64,000 bases of DNA from Ficedula albicollis (lineage: Eukaryota > Chordata > Aves > Passeriformes > Muscicapidae), in contig NC_021674.1 of the NCBI RefSeq assembly GCF_000247815.1, positions 79,513,638 through 79,577,637 of the forward strand. Direction: 5' to 3'. Of the stretch, positions 1-11,821 are shown in pieces. Position numbers and translations under genes: made by a program. Within the stretch, counting starts at the first letter, position 1. Each line of letters begins with the position of its first letter. A model generated the notes under the pieces. The model had not been told where the DNA came from. It did no database searches and saw only the letters and a program-made list of their open reading frames with translations.

Positions 1-1392
1 TTCCAATCCCCAGTTGCTGGGTCTTTATCTCCAATATTTTCTAGTTTTCACTCCTTTCATATCCCTCTCTGTGATGATGTAAACGTATGTTTTCAAAACA
101 CATGTGCTACTACTGGCACTGTGCCATTATTTGCTTAATAGTTACAGCTCCTGTGTTTTCTATTGCACATTTCCACATCATCTTACATTTTTTTGATGGC
201 AGTTGCTTGTGGAATGGAAGACACTGATGAGTGTATTTAGAACCTGGTGAGACATCTCAGTTGGTTTAATCCTCAGTAACCATCAATATGCATTATTTGG
301 CATTTATCAGTATTTAACATCAACTGTTCATTTTGTGGATTATTGGTTTTCGTCAAGTTCCTTGTATTTCTCTGAGCTTGGCTCAGTTAAATAACAGTGT
401 TGTTGGATTGCTCATGTCCGTTATCTCTTTCTCCTGATCATGGCCCTGTGCATTACTTTGTATCTAATAAGCCTTTGACCGTGACAAAAACAGACTAATG
501 ATTCTTTATTCTGTGCTTTTCTTCTCAGCAAGTTCTTGATCTCTGTTAGTTGTGGCTTTTGTTTATCTGTCTTTTGAGCCGTGGTTTCTCAGAAATAGCA
601 ACGTAGAGTAAGCATGAATGAGGGTCATCAGTGTGTCATCTGCTGTGCCATCACTGCTTGTGTATTTGTTTATTCAGGAACTGCAAGGTAATTCTTTTCC
701 ATTCCATGCGATGGTGCACAGGAAGTTAATGCACAGTAAAAAACCTGAAAGTGCTTGGCTCATTTCTTTGGGTGCTTTATCAGGATGTGTTCTCATTCTC
801 CTGATTTTTAGTTTTTTAGCGTGAACAACTTACCAGAAGTAATGGTATTCCATCAGGCTTCTTCCCTTTTTTGCTGTTTTACCTTCAAAGACATCAGCAG
901 TTTTACGGGAGATAATTTTTAGGGTTTACTTAGTGTTGGTACTGTCTCCCATATATTGCATTCTAGTTTTAATTAGTGTTTAAATCAGATTTCTAAGTCC
1001 CTGTATGTGACTTTATTTCCATCTGATAATGTATTAGTAATAGTGTTACTAAGCTAGGTTTGTATGGCCTCTGGGACTCGTATTCATCATGTGTTTGATC
1101 ATGATGCTCTTGTTTCACGGTTGTGGCATCTAGAATTTCTAGATGCAATGCAAGTACTAATGAGGCCTGAAACTGCTCTTGATGAGATTGGGTTAATTCA
1201 GGTTAACAGGGCTCTTTATCCTGGACAAGGAGAATTCTCCCATTATTTTCGAGTTCACTTCTTTAAATATTGGTAGTTTTGTACCACTTTCTGGTTTTAT
1301 GGTACAGGAGTTCCTCAGAATTGCACACTTTCACATTGATTGCATTGTAATAGAACATCAGTCATTTCAATGAAAAGAGCTTTCTCGGTGTG

Positions 1393-1419
1393 CTTAGATC
1401 TGAAGTGATCAGATCTAAG
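1393..1419. repeat. Short perfect inverted repeat (11-bp arms)
   Basis: Arms 1393-1403 and 1409-1419 are perfect reverse complements around a 5-base loop; each arm contains AGATCT. It is intronic and has no known role. Confidence 0.8.
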
Positions 1420-1850
1420 TTACTTCAGCATTACTGCCTTGGCATCAACATCTCAGCAGGTATCTGCTTTTCATGACCATTGAAAACCCATTCTCTTGGC
1501 AATTTTGCCATGGAAAGTGCTAGCAAGATGTGAAAGAAAAGGCACGAGAAGTGTCTCAGCAGTGGTTTCTAGCCTCCTTCTATTGACACATATTAGTTAA
1601 TCCTGTTCTAGACACACATCTAGCATGCAGAACAGTGGGATATTATGGAAAGCATCCATATTGCATATGAGAAAGCACCTTAAATAAGAGTAATGCTTCT
1701 AATTCAGGAAGTTTCTGAGCTATAGTTTGTTGTAGTTGGGGAGAACGATCTGATGATGGATTGTCTTTCCCACTGTTTTACTATCTTTCCTGGTTGTCTG
1801 TTACTAGTTTGTGGTGGTGATGACATACTAAGTGAAATGGATGCTTTGAT

Positions 1851-1962
1851 CCAGCATAGTTCTCTTGAATCAGAAAACTGTTGCTGTTAAGAGATATTGG
1901 TTTTTCCAGCATAGTTCTCTTGAATCAGAAAACTGTTGCTTTTAAGAGATATTGGGGTTTTT
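1851..1962. repeat. Adjacent direct duplication, 55-bp unit
   Basis: The stretch starting CCAGCATAGTTCTC at 1851 restarts at 1906. The copies differ by one internal base (GCTGTTAAG versus GCTTTTAAG) and by the length of the G/T run at the end. Confidence 0.9.
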
Positions 1963-2526
1963 CAATTGTGGATTTTACCATTTAATTTTATTTCCTTAAC
2001 CTCAGTCACTTTACCCAGTCTAGCCTTCCTAATCAACGCTCAATCTAAACATACATGGTCATACATAATTATGTATGTCATGCTTTGAATTGATAGCTTC
2101 ATGTCACAGAAAATTAGGCTAAATTAAGAGTACTTTTTCACTGGTATACTCTAGAATTTAGATTTGAAGATAAAAAATGTGTCAAAGTTAAAGCATGTAC
2201 ATGTAGAAGATGTGATGTCTTGCACTGTTCACTTCGATTTCCCTCAGATTTATCCACTTAAGGTCTGTGCTCTGATATACTGGGCTCTTATTTTTAGAAT
2301 TTTTATCTATTTTTCAGCCTAAAGAAATACCATCTGTAAGACAGGCAACTAATGGGTTTTTAATAGCCACTTTCCAAAACTATTTGACAAATTTGTACTT
2401 AATTGTGGAAATAGGTAATAATCAGTTTTCAGTGTTTCAGTAACATTTTGAAGTTAATTTAGAAATTCTGTTGAGAAGTTACAATTAGTGTCATAATGTA
2501 GTTTAGGTACTCGCATGACTTGGGAT

Positions 2527-2592
2527 GCTTTGATATCCATGTAAAGTATCACTTTGTTACTGGCTTTGATATCCATGTAAAGTATCACTTTG
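2527..2592. repeat. Adjacent direct duplication, 36-bp unit
   Basis: A 30-base block beginning GCTTTGATATCCATG occurs at 2527 and again at 2563 with no mismatch. The copies are separated by six bases. Confidence 0.9.
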
Positions 2593-3365
2593 ACACTGTT
2601 GGATCACCTAATTCAGCATGTGATTTTTTTAATCTTCAAAAGCTTTTGCATGGAAGCTTAAGTTGAGTTGGAATCAGCTGTTACTGCATCACTTCTTTAG
2701 CATAAGATGTAAGGCAAAACTGTAGAAGAGACAGTAGCTACTGCCTCCTTTATACATGTCCATATTACTCAAAAAGTTTCGAAATCTTTTTAGAATTAAA
2801 GCTTAGATTTTCAGTAGCTTGATCATGCTTAATGAGAGGCTTGTATGCACAGGGAAGGAGGGTTTTCAAGCATCAAAAACCAAATTGCAAATTTTCCAGG
2901 TAGAGAAGAAGAAACTGGAATTTATAGAAGCTGAGCACCTAAATACTTCCAGACATCTGTGTTTCATCTTTGAAAATCATAGTAAATGGGCTCTACATGA
3001 AATATTAATCACTTCCACAGCTGTCTGTTGGTATTCAAATACTGAAGGGGATGCTGACTGGACTATTTTGTCTGTCTTTTCCTGTCAGTGAACAGGAATG
3101 TATTTTGGCTAAAATGTTAGCTAAAAATGTTAAATTACACTGTTTTAGATGAATTGACCTGTATTTCCTTTAAATGTTTAAACTTATTTGTGAATTCTGA
3201 GAACTCATAACTAAAAAATAGTCTAATTTACTGTTGACAGTACTATTTCTGCAACTATTTGTTATTGAAGGTGAATGTCTAAAACTGCTCAGCATGTTGC
3301 TTGAAATGCTAGGTTGTAACTGTACATATGAATAAAATAATACAGAATTTTATTGTCTTTCATAG

Positions 3366-3475
3366 GAAAGTTTTTACCTTTGAAGACAATGTTAGGACCA
3401 AGGTATGATGAACAGGTTGCTGAAGAAAATCGTTTTCACCCGAGCATGTTGTCCAACTACTTAAAGAGTCTAAAG
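3366..3475 (+). CDS. RNGTT: RNGTT exon, start of the RNA triphosphatase domain (residues ~22-58)
   Basis: The acceptor TTTCATAG precedes 3366 and the donor GTAAAG follows 3475. The exon enters in mid-codon (the first two bases complete a Gly codon) and ends in phase 0 after Lys. The peptide runs [13 protein letters not shown], then [16 protein letters not shown], then KSLK. It matches the N-terminal part of the capping-enzyme phosphatase domain almost exactly, with only conservative changes from mammals (Lys for Arg after the entry Gly, Glu for Ser after RYD). The 3' half of this exon plus its donor and some intron is repeated at 3700-3756. That second piece has no acceptor AG before it, so only the copy here can splice normally. 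Confidence 0.96.
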
Positions 3476-3900
3476 GTAAAGTTAAATTTTCTAATAATTG
3501 AAACATTGCTTTCATTATTAATGTTCACTCAAGTGTTGCTTTTCAGATCTAAGGAAAAAGTGGTGGATGGCTTTGGGACACCTGTGCAGAAATTTTTTTT
3601 TATTTGTTTACATTTCCACATTTCAGATCTAAGGAAAAAGTGGTGGATGGCTCTGGGACACCTGTGCAGAAATTTTTTTTTGTTTGTTTACATTTCCACG
3701 CTGAAGAAAATCGTTTTCACCCGAGCATGTTGTCCAACTACTTAAAGAGTCTAAAGGTAAAGTTAAATTTTCTAATAATTGAAACATTGCTTTCATTATT
3801 AATGTTCACTCAAGTGTTGCTTTTCAGATCTAAGGAAAAAGTGGTGGATGGCTTTGGGACACCTGTGCAGAAATTTTTTTTTATTTGTTTACATTTCCAC
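3419..3900. repeat. Composite direct duplication (281-bp offset) with an internal 80-bp repeat, including half an RNGTT exon
   Basis: Bases 3419-3619 recur at 3700-3900 with constant offset 281. Between them, 3620-3699 is an additional copy of an 80-bp unit that begins with TTTCAGATCTAAGG, so that unit occurs at 3541, 3621 and 3822. The copies differ by a few substitutions (GGCTTTGGG versus GGCTCTGGG; TTTATTTG versus TTTGTTTG). The duplicated block starts within the exon. Confidence 0.93.
3700..3756 (+). pseudogene. RNGTT: Duplicated 3' half of an RNGTT exon, without a splice acceptor
   Basis: This is a base-for-base repeat of 3419-3475 (the codons around [10 protein letters not shown] through KSLK) followed by the same GTAAAG donor. 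It is preceded by ACATTTCCAC, which ends without AG, so it cannot serve as an internal exon on its own. It would act only as a decoy donor. It may be an assembly artefact rather than a real fragment. Confidence 0.85.
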
Positions 3901-3948
3901 ATCTCCTCTGCAATTAATGGATTGCAAGTGTTTTCTTACAGGTTAGAA

Positions 3949-4370
3949 TTCTTGAGGCTAAACGAACTCAGCTCACTCAGCTGTTCCTCATAAGAGACCC
4001 TTTATGAGCCTTGTTAATCTTCTCTGTTCACCCTCCAGCACCTCAATGTCCTTTTTAAAGTGAGGGGCCCAGAACTGAGCACAGCACTCGAGGTGTGGCC
4101 TAACCAGGAGTGATCACTGCCCTGGTCCTGCTGGCCATGCTATTGCTGTACAGGCAATGTATTGCTATACAGGCCAGGTGCCATTGGCCAATTGGGCAGT
4201 GCAGTGTTGGCTGATACTGAGCCAGCTGTCAACCAGCACTTCCCTTTCTGCCGAGCAGCTCTCAAGCCACTCCTCCCCCTGCCTGTAGCACTGCCCGGGG
4301 CTGTTGTGACCCCAGCACAGGACCCTGCTCTTTGCAGTATTTAACCTTGTGGCATCCACCACTGCAGACT
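3949..4370 (-). mobile_element. CR1 LINE fragment, minus orientation
   Basis: Read on the minus strand, this gives the degraded C-terminal part of the CR1 reverse-transcriptase ORF: VVDATRLNTAKSRVL, then GHNSPGQCYRQGEEWLESC, then VLVDS. The plus strand shows the reverse complement of the typical CR1 block around CTCCAGCACCTCAATGTCC and CACTCGAGGTGTGGCC. It is 5'-truncated, as is usual for CR1, and carries stops and indels, so it is not active. The ends are approximate. Confidence 0.88.
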
Positions 4371-5149
4371 TGTGGTTCTGGCTTGCTTCTTCATTCTCTG
4401 TTTTGCCCATTTCTCTCTGTGTGCTTCAGTTTGCATGTTGTTCTGCACTGTAGCACAACTGTGACAGTAAAGGTGGGGAACAGCACCTTTACAGCCTTTC
4501 ATGTAGGTCTCTGAAGTGTTATGGCCAGTCCAGTGCATCTGGAGATCAGGGAAATGGGATTTTGAGCCTGCCAGGCAAAGAAAGGCCTACCACCTCATTA
4601 ATTTAATTGGTTATTGTATTTTATAAAGAAGTTTAATGCCATTTGTTTTGATTGTGTTTGTGGGATGAATCATGCAAGTGGTGTTTTTTCTGTGGTTTTT
4701 TTCATTATTTTTTGCTGTTGATTGAGGTTCAGTTAATTCTGAATTTGCTTAACAGTATCAGACCTGAAACATCAGAAGAATTAGGTGACTAAAAGATGGG
4801 AATCCTCATTTTATTAATCTTATTTAGGCTTAGGTATGAAGTAGATGGTAAACTACTCAGTGCAGCAGTGGTAGAAGTACCTGTGCAGTAACGTGATAAG
4901 AAAGTATGATCAGTGAAGCATATGTTCCTGTTCTCAGTGCTTGAACTGGTAGGATTTTTCTTGTTAGAGTTCTTGCATCTATGCTTTTGTGATCCACTCT
5001 AATCACAGAGGAATTGAACAGAGCTCTCTGTGAATAAAATGGTCAGAATCCTGAGGTTCAAAATATTTCCTAAAACATGGTTAGAACCAATCAAGGTTAA
5101 ATGTTGAAAAAGCAAAGAGAAAGAAATAGAAAAAAGAGGTGGGTGGGGC

Positions 5150-5900
5150 ACAGAAAGAGTGTCAGGGACAGATTAAATAGAAAGATATCACCCTTTCGTG
5201 GGTCCCAATGGCATCTTGTTGCTCCCCTCCATCTGATCTTCTTGGTGTGGGGAGGATGCCACAAAGTATAGAATCCAGTGGATTGATACGGGTTTGGGTC
5301 AGGTGGGAACGCCCAGGTGCCTCCCCTGGGCAGGGGAAAGTTTGATACTGTCCATTGCAAGGCTCTGTGTCAGTTGTGTCGTTTTGCATCATGTGCAGTG
5401 CTCAGGTGCAAAGTCTGGGGAACCATTCAGGGGGTCTTTGATGGGCCATGACACCCTCTCTGCTGTCCCTCTCGTGAATGTCCTGTCGATGAGGCTGTCC
5501 TGGGGTGGGGCACCCCACAGCTGAGCTGGTCTGTGCAGGGCGGTCACTGCCTCTGCCCGGAGGCTACACACCCTAAACCTCTCCTCCTCCCCCCGGGCTG
5601 GGGGAGAGTCTGTGCAGACCTGGCAGCTGATAAGCCTGGGCATATGGCTCCACCCCGAAGCTACTGGGCTTAATTCTCCTGTGGAAGTATTCTTGTCCCC
5701 CGACTCAGGCAGCTGATAAGCCTGGGCATATGGCTCCACCCCGAAGCTACTGGGCTTAATTCTCCTGTGGAAGTATTCTTGTCCCCCAACTCAGGCCTGA
5801 GAATAGTATCACTTTTATCTTATCACTTTATCAACTTATAGTCCAGGGCCTCAGTCAGGGAGCCAGTTCAGGGTGGGCTTTGGTGATGCAGCTTTTATTG
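5150..5900 (-). mobile_element. GC-rich block, possible LTR-type retroelement fragment
   Basis: This block has clearly higher GC than its surroundings, several CpGs, and an AATAAAAGC signal on the minus strand near 5890. It has no coding potential that I can defend. The composition and abrupt edges suggest a solo LTR or LTR fragment, but I cannot identify the family or define terminal TG/CA ends. The strand is inferred only from the polyadenylation-like signal. Confidence 0.35.
5622..5795. repeat. Adjacent direct duplication, 86-bp unit
   Basis: The unit beginning GGCAGCTGATAAGCCTGGG starts at 5622 and again at 5708. The copies are almost identical (one G/A difference in CCCCCGACTC versus CCCCCAACTC). 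It lies inside the GC-rich block. Confidence 0.93.
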
Positions 5901-7801
5901 TTGTAGCTTCATTACACAGTTTTAATGGACAAAAATCTTTCATCAAATGTTTAAACCATAATATTTCAGTCTCTGACATGTGCATCTAAATTTTACTTGA
6001 GTTCCTCTTTTATGTATTATGTTATTTTTGACTTTGACTGGATTTGATAGGCATACCTGGAAATTTTCCCAAACCAATATTATTAATGTTTTAAAGTAAT
6101 TTAAAATTCTGTGTATATTTTGAAGTTACAGAGAACTTCACAGCCTTACTCAGAATTTCTAAATGCTTGCCTCCTTAGGATTTGATTTGCCACCAAAAAT
6201 AAATAATCACGGTGAGACTTTGTAGCCTTTCCAGTAGTCACATCCTATCAGTTCTGTTGTAATTCTACGAATTCATGTCTTGAGTGACATCAGATTATTA
6301 GAATTTGATAGTAAAATTAGTAGCATGAGGATCCCCTCTTTTATTTTGGTAATTTTGGTTAATAGGCAGAACATAGAATTTCAAACCTTCTGTTCTTGTC
6401 AAATCTATTACATTGTATTGGACCCTGGCACTGTTGATGAGTGTTTACTATTTGAAAATATATATTTCTTTTTTATTTGCCAAGTTATGTAGTGGTTACT
6501 GGACTGCTTTATCTGTGGATCAGCAGTTTACCAACCAGCCAGCAAAGACATAAATGTGAAGTTGAGGAGCCCTGTAAGACTGAGTTTTCCCACCCAGGGT
6601 GAAAGTAGCTCACTGTCCATGGTTCTTATAATTTTATTGCAGTGTGTTTTTTACTGCTAATATTTTGCAGAATAATTACTTCTGAAAACTGGTGATTATT
6701 ACATAAGTCCATATAATTTAGCTCCAAAATAAAAGACTTCAGCAGAGACTTTTACATCTGAATTTCTGTAATAGTAGGATGCTGCTGTTACCACAGATTT
6801 TTGAAGGTACCGGTTTAGCATTTAACAAACATCTGTTTGGGAGGAACTGCCTCTAACAAGCTTCCTGTGTGATTCCTTTTCTCCTGGAGCTGGTTGCTGA
6901 AAATCTGAATCTTAGAAACTGATTTGATTAGCCGTGGCAGCCTCATTTTTCTTCTGATTGCCAATATTGGCATAGTATCTTAATGTTCTCTCAAATGAAT
7001 TGCAGGAACAATTGGTGACAGCGTGAATAATTTAATTTTAAAATTTATTTCTTGAGTCGATAGGTTAGAACAGTTTAGGCTTTATACAGGTAGATTTATT
7101 TCTGTCACAAAGAGCTAGGACATTAGCTAACTCAAAAGAATGTTTGAGTAATTAGTATGCTCAAGTTACAGAATTTCTATTAGGAAAACTACATGGCAAT
7201 TTTCAGCCACATTATTGTTTTCACAGATACATTAAATCACTGATCTAAGCTATTTTCCTCAACAAGAAACACAAGAAAAAATTGCTGAGACTGGAGTGAA
7301 TTCAGTATATTGTAGTATGCTCTCTCCTTCCTGGGCAGGATGTTTTCAATTTCCAGGGTCTAAGGAAAAGGTTCTGAGGTCATACAGGGGAACCTAGCAA
7401 AGCCCATTTCATTGCACAGCAGCAGACAAACACATGCATAAGGTATTAATAGCTGGGGATATCTGGAATGTGAGGAAGTGAGGGGAAGGCTTTTATTTTA
7501 TTCCAGTGGTGCTGATAGGTTTTTTGCATGGATTTTTTGAAAATCATAGTTGTATGCTTTCATATGTTGTATAATCTCCCTGTTCTTTAAAAATTTCTTC
7601 ATTATTTTCTTGTGCTTTGCACTCTCTAAATTGTAATGTGTTATGTACCATCAATCCCATGGACTGAGAATGCAAATGATTAGGCTTTCTGTAAATCAGG
7701 AAAACTGCTTTTGAGTCTTATGTGCTCTATACACCATAAATGCCTTCATAGCTTTGGATAAATTACACTCTATGCCTATTTGCCTTACTGCTTCATGAAG
7801 T

Positions 7802-7837
7802 GTGTCACTTCACATGGAACAGTGTCACTTCACATGA
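7802..7837. repeat. Short direct repeat, 20-bp spacing
   Basis: GTGTCACTTCACATG occurs at 7802 and again at 7822. Confidence 0.85.
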
Positions 7838-9557
7838 GCTTCAGTTCTATGTGATTGAAATTGTCTGTAATAATGGCAAAGAATAACAAGTGAGAAGTCC
7901 TACAGGCCTGAATTAAGTGGTCTTGGAGACATTTGCAAAATGCTGTCGGGAATGGAGAGGGAGGAAAGTAATCATTGAATTAATTGCCTTTTGTATAATT
8001 CCTACAGAATTAATCACTGCCTAGGATGCTGTCAGTCTCCACACTTAGCAGCTCAATTGACACTTTGTATTTGAAATCTCAGTGGTGTAACATTCTTTTC
8101 AGGTGACCTCCTTGTGAGGTGGTTTGTATTTTTGCAAAACACAGTAATAAGAGTAAATAAAATATTGTGAATACGATATGCAAAGTTGACAATGAGAAAT
8201 TCAGGACTGATCTGGATATTACTTTAGAAGTTGTAATGCTGTTGACATAACATAATGATGGTTTTTAATATTTATTGAATAAAAGTAATATCAAAGTATA
8301 TAAATATTAACAAATGTATATCATCAGAAGTTTGACTATCTGGAGATAGAAATGGAGAGCTATCTCTGTAGATAATTGGAAATTTTTATTTAGGGGTCTA
8401 CTAAATGACATATCCATGTGAAGCAGCTGTATCTGAACTGTATGCTAGTTATAATTGGATTTTATCTTTTCTGAATTGTATGGAAATGGTGCTTTACTTC
8501 GTAATTCTTCTAACTACACTGCTAAATTATTGCCAGTGTGTTGGTCCTATCTGAAAGCATGACATTGAAGCTTTTTGTCCACAAGCAATTGCCTGTGCTT
8601 ACAAGACAGGAAATCAGAAATACGTTCTTTGCTCAGGTGTGTTAGTGAGCTGTTTTTGCACAATGAAACTGGTAGGTTTGTTGCTGGAAATTTTGTTCGG
8701 AACAACAATCAGTAGGATATAATTTGATTCTCTGTGTGTTTTGTGCCAGTGGATTTTCTGCTTTCCATCCTTCTTAAAAATGTAGTAACTTCCACAGGGC
8801 TCTTTGAAAGATCTACTTTCCAGCTATAAAACACTAAAAAACTAAATTGATGCACAAGGGGGCACATTAGGGTAGAATGGGCAAGGCATCCTGAATTCAG
8901 GTGCATCCTAATGTCTGAGTGTTGACACTGCCACCTTAGCTGCTGAGAGCATGTTCGAATATCTGAAGTTGTTTTGCATTTCAGCTTTAAATAAGATGTT
9001 TTTAAGAATTCAATTAATTTGACTAATTTTAAACTTGAAAATGTGTTCATTATTTTGCGTTGTTTTACACTCTAATAAGACAGGTAAATTAAAATGAGTT
9101 ATTTTTTCTGAGAGTGTACTTATATGTAAGTCTCAGTTGTTAATTTTTCTTACAGTACTTTCAACGTGCCAGTGTTTAGTATTGTTGTGCTTTGTGTAAA
9201 AGCACTTGATTCCATCACATTTGTCTTTTTAGCATGTTAAAGTAATTCTTTACCAGATTTTCCTGCTGTTAGCAGAATTTTCTTATTTAGAATCATTGGT
9301 TGGAGATGACTGAAGTTTTTGAATTGATGACTATTGCTAATTTAGACACCAGCTTTCACAAAGGTGCAGATATCTGTAATGCTGGTAAAATACAGATTTT
9401 TACAAACAAATGCAAAATTTAATAACTTTAAAACGTACAAATGTAGTGTAGACTGCAGTTGCTTTTAATTATTGCGTTTTTAGACATTTAGTATTTATGC
9501 ACTGGTATTTTAACCGTGTATGTAAGTTTATTTTTAATTTTTTTTTTTGTTTTTTAG

Positions 9558-9661
9558 GTTAAAATGGGCTTGTTGGTAGACTTGACCAACACCACTAGAT
9601 TCTATGACAGAAACGATATAGAGAAAGAGGGAATTAAATATATAAAGCTCCAATGTAAAGG
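9558..9661 (+). CDS. RNGTT: RNGTT exon, triphosphatase domain core (residues ~59-93)
   Basis: The acceptor is TTTTTTAG and the donor GTAAGT. The exon enters in phase 0 with Val and ends two bases into a Gly codon. The peptide runs [18 protein letters not shown], then [16 protein letters not shown]. In the capping-enzyme phosphatase this covers the central beta strands (GLLVDLTN) and the conserved FYDRNDIE stretch. The only difference noticed from mammals is Thr for Ser in NTTRF. The following intron is very short (154 bases), which fixes the order with the next exon. Confidence 0.97.
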
Positions 9662-9815
9662 GTAAGTTGTGTGCACTTTAAAATTATTTCTTTGGCTTTT
9701 AATTTGAAACATCACACTGAAGAAATTAATTTTTTTTTCCTCTTTTTTCCTTTCCCCCAGGAAAAGGGGGAATCTAATCTGTGTCTCCTAATCCATGTGT
9801 TTTTGTGTTTTTCAG

Positions 9816-9904
9816 GCATGGTGAGTGCCCTACACCTGAGAATACAGAAACATTTATCCGTGTATGCGAACACTTCAGTGATAAGAATCCTTCAGAGCTG
9901 ATAG
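9816..9904 (+). CDS. RNGTT: RNGTT exon, triphosphatase domain (residues ~93-123)
   Basis: The acceptor is TTTTTCAG and the donor GTACAT, a weak but GT donor. The first base completes the Gly codon opened in the previous exon, and the last base opens the Gly codon finished in the next one. The peptide runs [20 protein letters not shown], then SDKNPSELI. It is the least conserved phosphatase exon here: several substitutions relative to mammals lie in the helix before the active-site loop (EHFSDKNPS against ERFNERNPP). Confidence 0.96.
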
Positions 9905-11431
9905 GTACATCTTATATCCATTTTATGCCCATCATTAGTTTTTATTCTTAGTTTGTCTCATATTTGCTTGTAACTACAGTCTCTTATTCTTAGAAGTCTG
10001 AGCAAAGGAATTTCCTCAGTACAGTGTTTATGCATATATAAATTTGATTGCTTTTACTGCAAAACTAATAGATTTTTTTTTTTACAGAAAGTAGTATGTT
10101 TCTGCATCCATCAGTTTGATAAGTGCTGTTGACTTAATGCAGAAAATTATACAGGCCCAAGAGCTGTCTACAAATACATGATATTTGCATTATGGTTTTG
10201 TAACTTCTGCTGATACAAATGCAAGTTATGTATTGTGTTGCATGGTAGTAGATACTAGGCTAAGTATTTCTTCTGTGGTATACTGTCTTGCAATGAATAT
10301 TTGAATTTCTAAGCATACATTTTCTTCTACTCAGAGAGAAATGAGTTCTGAGTTTAATTTGTTCTAGTTTTAGTTAAAACTATTTTACTCTGATTTTTGT
10401 CAGTCATATTGTCATATTGTCAGTCATATTGTCAGTCAGAGTGAGACCAGTCATCAACAGTATTTCAAAACTTAGGCCAGAAGCAAGATATTGCTGGTCA
10501 CTGATGCCACTCACTTTTCTTTTAGCAATTCCTTGTTTTCAGTCTCCTTTTGCAGTTCTTCCACTTGGTCCTCCAATCATATTTTAGAACTCAAAATAGT
10601 GGCTAAGGTCAACAATTTATATAGTGCATTGATAGCATGATGATATCCTATGATTAGCAGATGCATTTAGTTGATATTTTGACATATAAAATGCCATTTT
10701 AGTGTTGATTCACTAACTTTTTTGCTTTGATGAATTGTGGAATGTTTTTCCATTATTTAGACGTCTCACCTCTATAGGGGAAAAAAGTCAATTAGAAAGA
10801 GCCAAGGAGAAAATAGTATGTTGACTAAACTTTTGAAGAACATGTTGTTTAGGCTTTCATAGTAAAAGAGTAGTGTTGGAATTTTCCATTTCCTGTTTGT
10901 GAATTACTGAAATTTGTCATTCTGGGGACTTGTTTCCTCTGACAGAGCATCAGAGGGACTGGTATAGAGGATGTTTATCAAAAGTGAGAGTGGTCTACAG
11001 CAGTGATAGTACTGCACCCTGTGTGATCTTTCTTTTCCAAGCCATTTGTTCTCATGCTGAGATCCTTCTTATGTTTGCCATGTGTATAAAATTATTAACT
11101 TAACATTCTTGGCAGCAGTAGCAGCTGCAGGACTTAGTGACAGCAATTGTTTGCAATTTCGTTCTCAGTGTCACAATTAGATATGAAAAGAGACTGAAAT
11201 GTGAATGATAAATGAGCAAAATTTTCAGTTAATCTAGGACAATATAGGAAGGAAACTTTATTTTTGCAGCGTGAAGGAAAGGAGGATGCCTGCCAGCCTT
11301 AAGGAGGTGACATGCAAAAATTTTGCTTCAGCAGAAAACAAAGGAGAAATGATTGTTAGAGATAAATTATATTAGGAAGCTAAAATCAATTTAATTTGAT
11401 GTAAATTACACAGATTTTGTATTTTTAAATA

Positions 11432-11515
11432 GTTAGAAATGATGAATCAAAAAAATTAATGGTAATTTTTATGGTTAGAAATGATGAATCAAAAAAATTA
11501 AGGGTAATTTTTACA
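11432..11515. repeat. Adjacent direct duplication, 42-bp unit
   Basis: The unit begins GTTAGAAATGATGAATC at 11432 and again at 11474. There is one mismatch (TTAATGG versus TTAAGGG) before the copies diverge at the end. Confidence 0.92.
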
Positions 11516-11821
11516 TTGCTTTATCAAGAAGGGAGCCTTGGCGAGGCAGGCACAAAACCTGATCCTGTTACAGTTAATACATATTTTTTTTACCCACTTG
11601 AAGTTGGTTTGGTATTTTTTCATCACTCTACTTTTTGTAGGTACTTCCTTGGTTCTCCAGTTTAAAAAGTTTATACTTCAGTGTAAGGGAGTGTAAAAAA
11701 AGATAGATACTCACATTTTGTTTGTTTGCACATCAAGGAATTGTTACTAAACTTTACTAGCTGTGGTAGAGAAATGAGGAAATGAATTAAAGCTTAAGTG
11801 GCTTGCTTCATGGTGTTATGT

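Larger units (their letters stand above)
1..3365 (+). other. RNGTT: RNGTT intron (3' part) upstream of the first exon in the window
   Basis: AT-rich intron ending in a pyrimidine-rich tract and AG just before 3366. It holds two short direct duplications (1851-1962 and 2527-2592) and a small perfect hairpin at 1393-1419. Short open stretches at 618-824, 1064-1276 and 2819-3091 show no recognisable domain and no splice context that I can defend. No promoter or CpG island is visible, consistent with the gene's start lying further upstream. Confidence 0.8.
3476..9557 (+). other. RNGTT: RNGTT intron
   Basis: The donor is GTAAAG and the acceptor a long T tract ending TTTTTTAG. The intron holds the exon-fragment duplication, a minus-strand CR1 fragment, a GC-rich probable retroelement block (about 5150-5900) with an internal 86-bp duplication, and otherwise AT-rich unique sequence. 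In 5900-9557 I see no gene. The open stretch at 8709-9050 (minus) looks like chance. Confidence 0.85.

Noticed and set aside
1064..1276. 70-codon frame with fairly balanced amino-acid composition
   Set aside because: No homologue recognised, no convincing splice sites, and it starts inside intron; kept only as intron content.
1751..1900. TGATGA boxes suggesting an intronic C/D snoRNA
   Set aside because: No paired D box with a terminal stem at a suitable distance.
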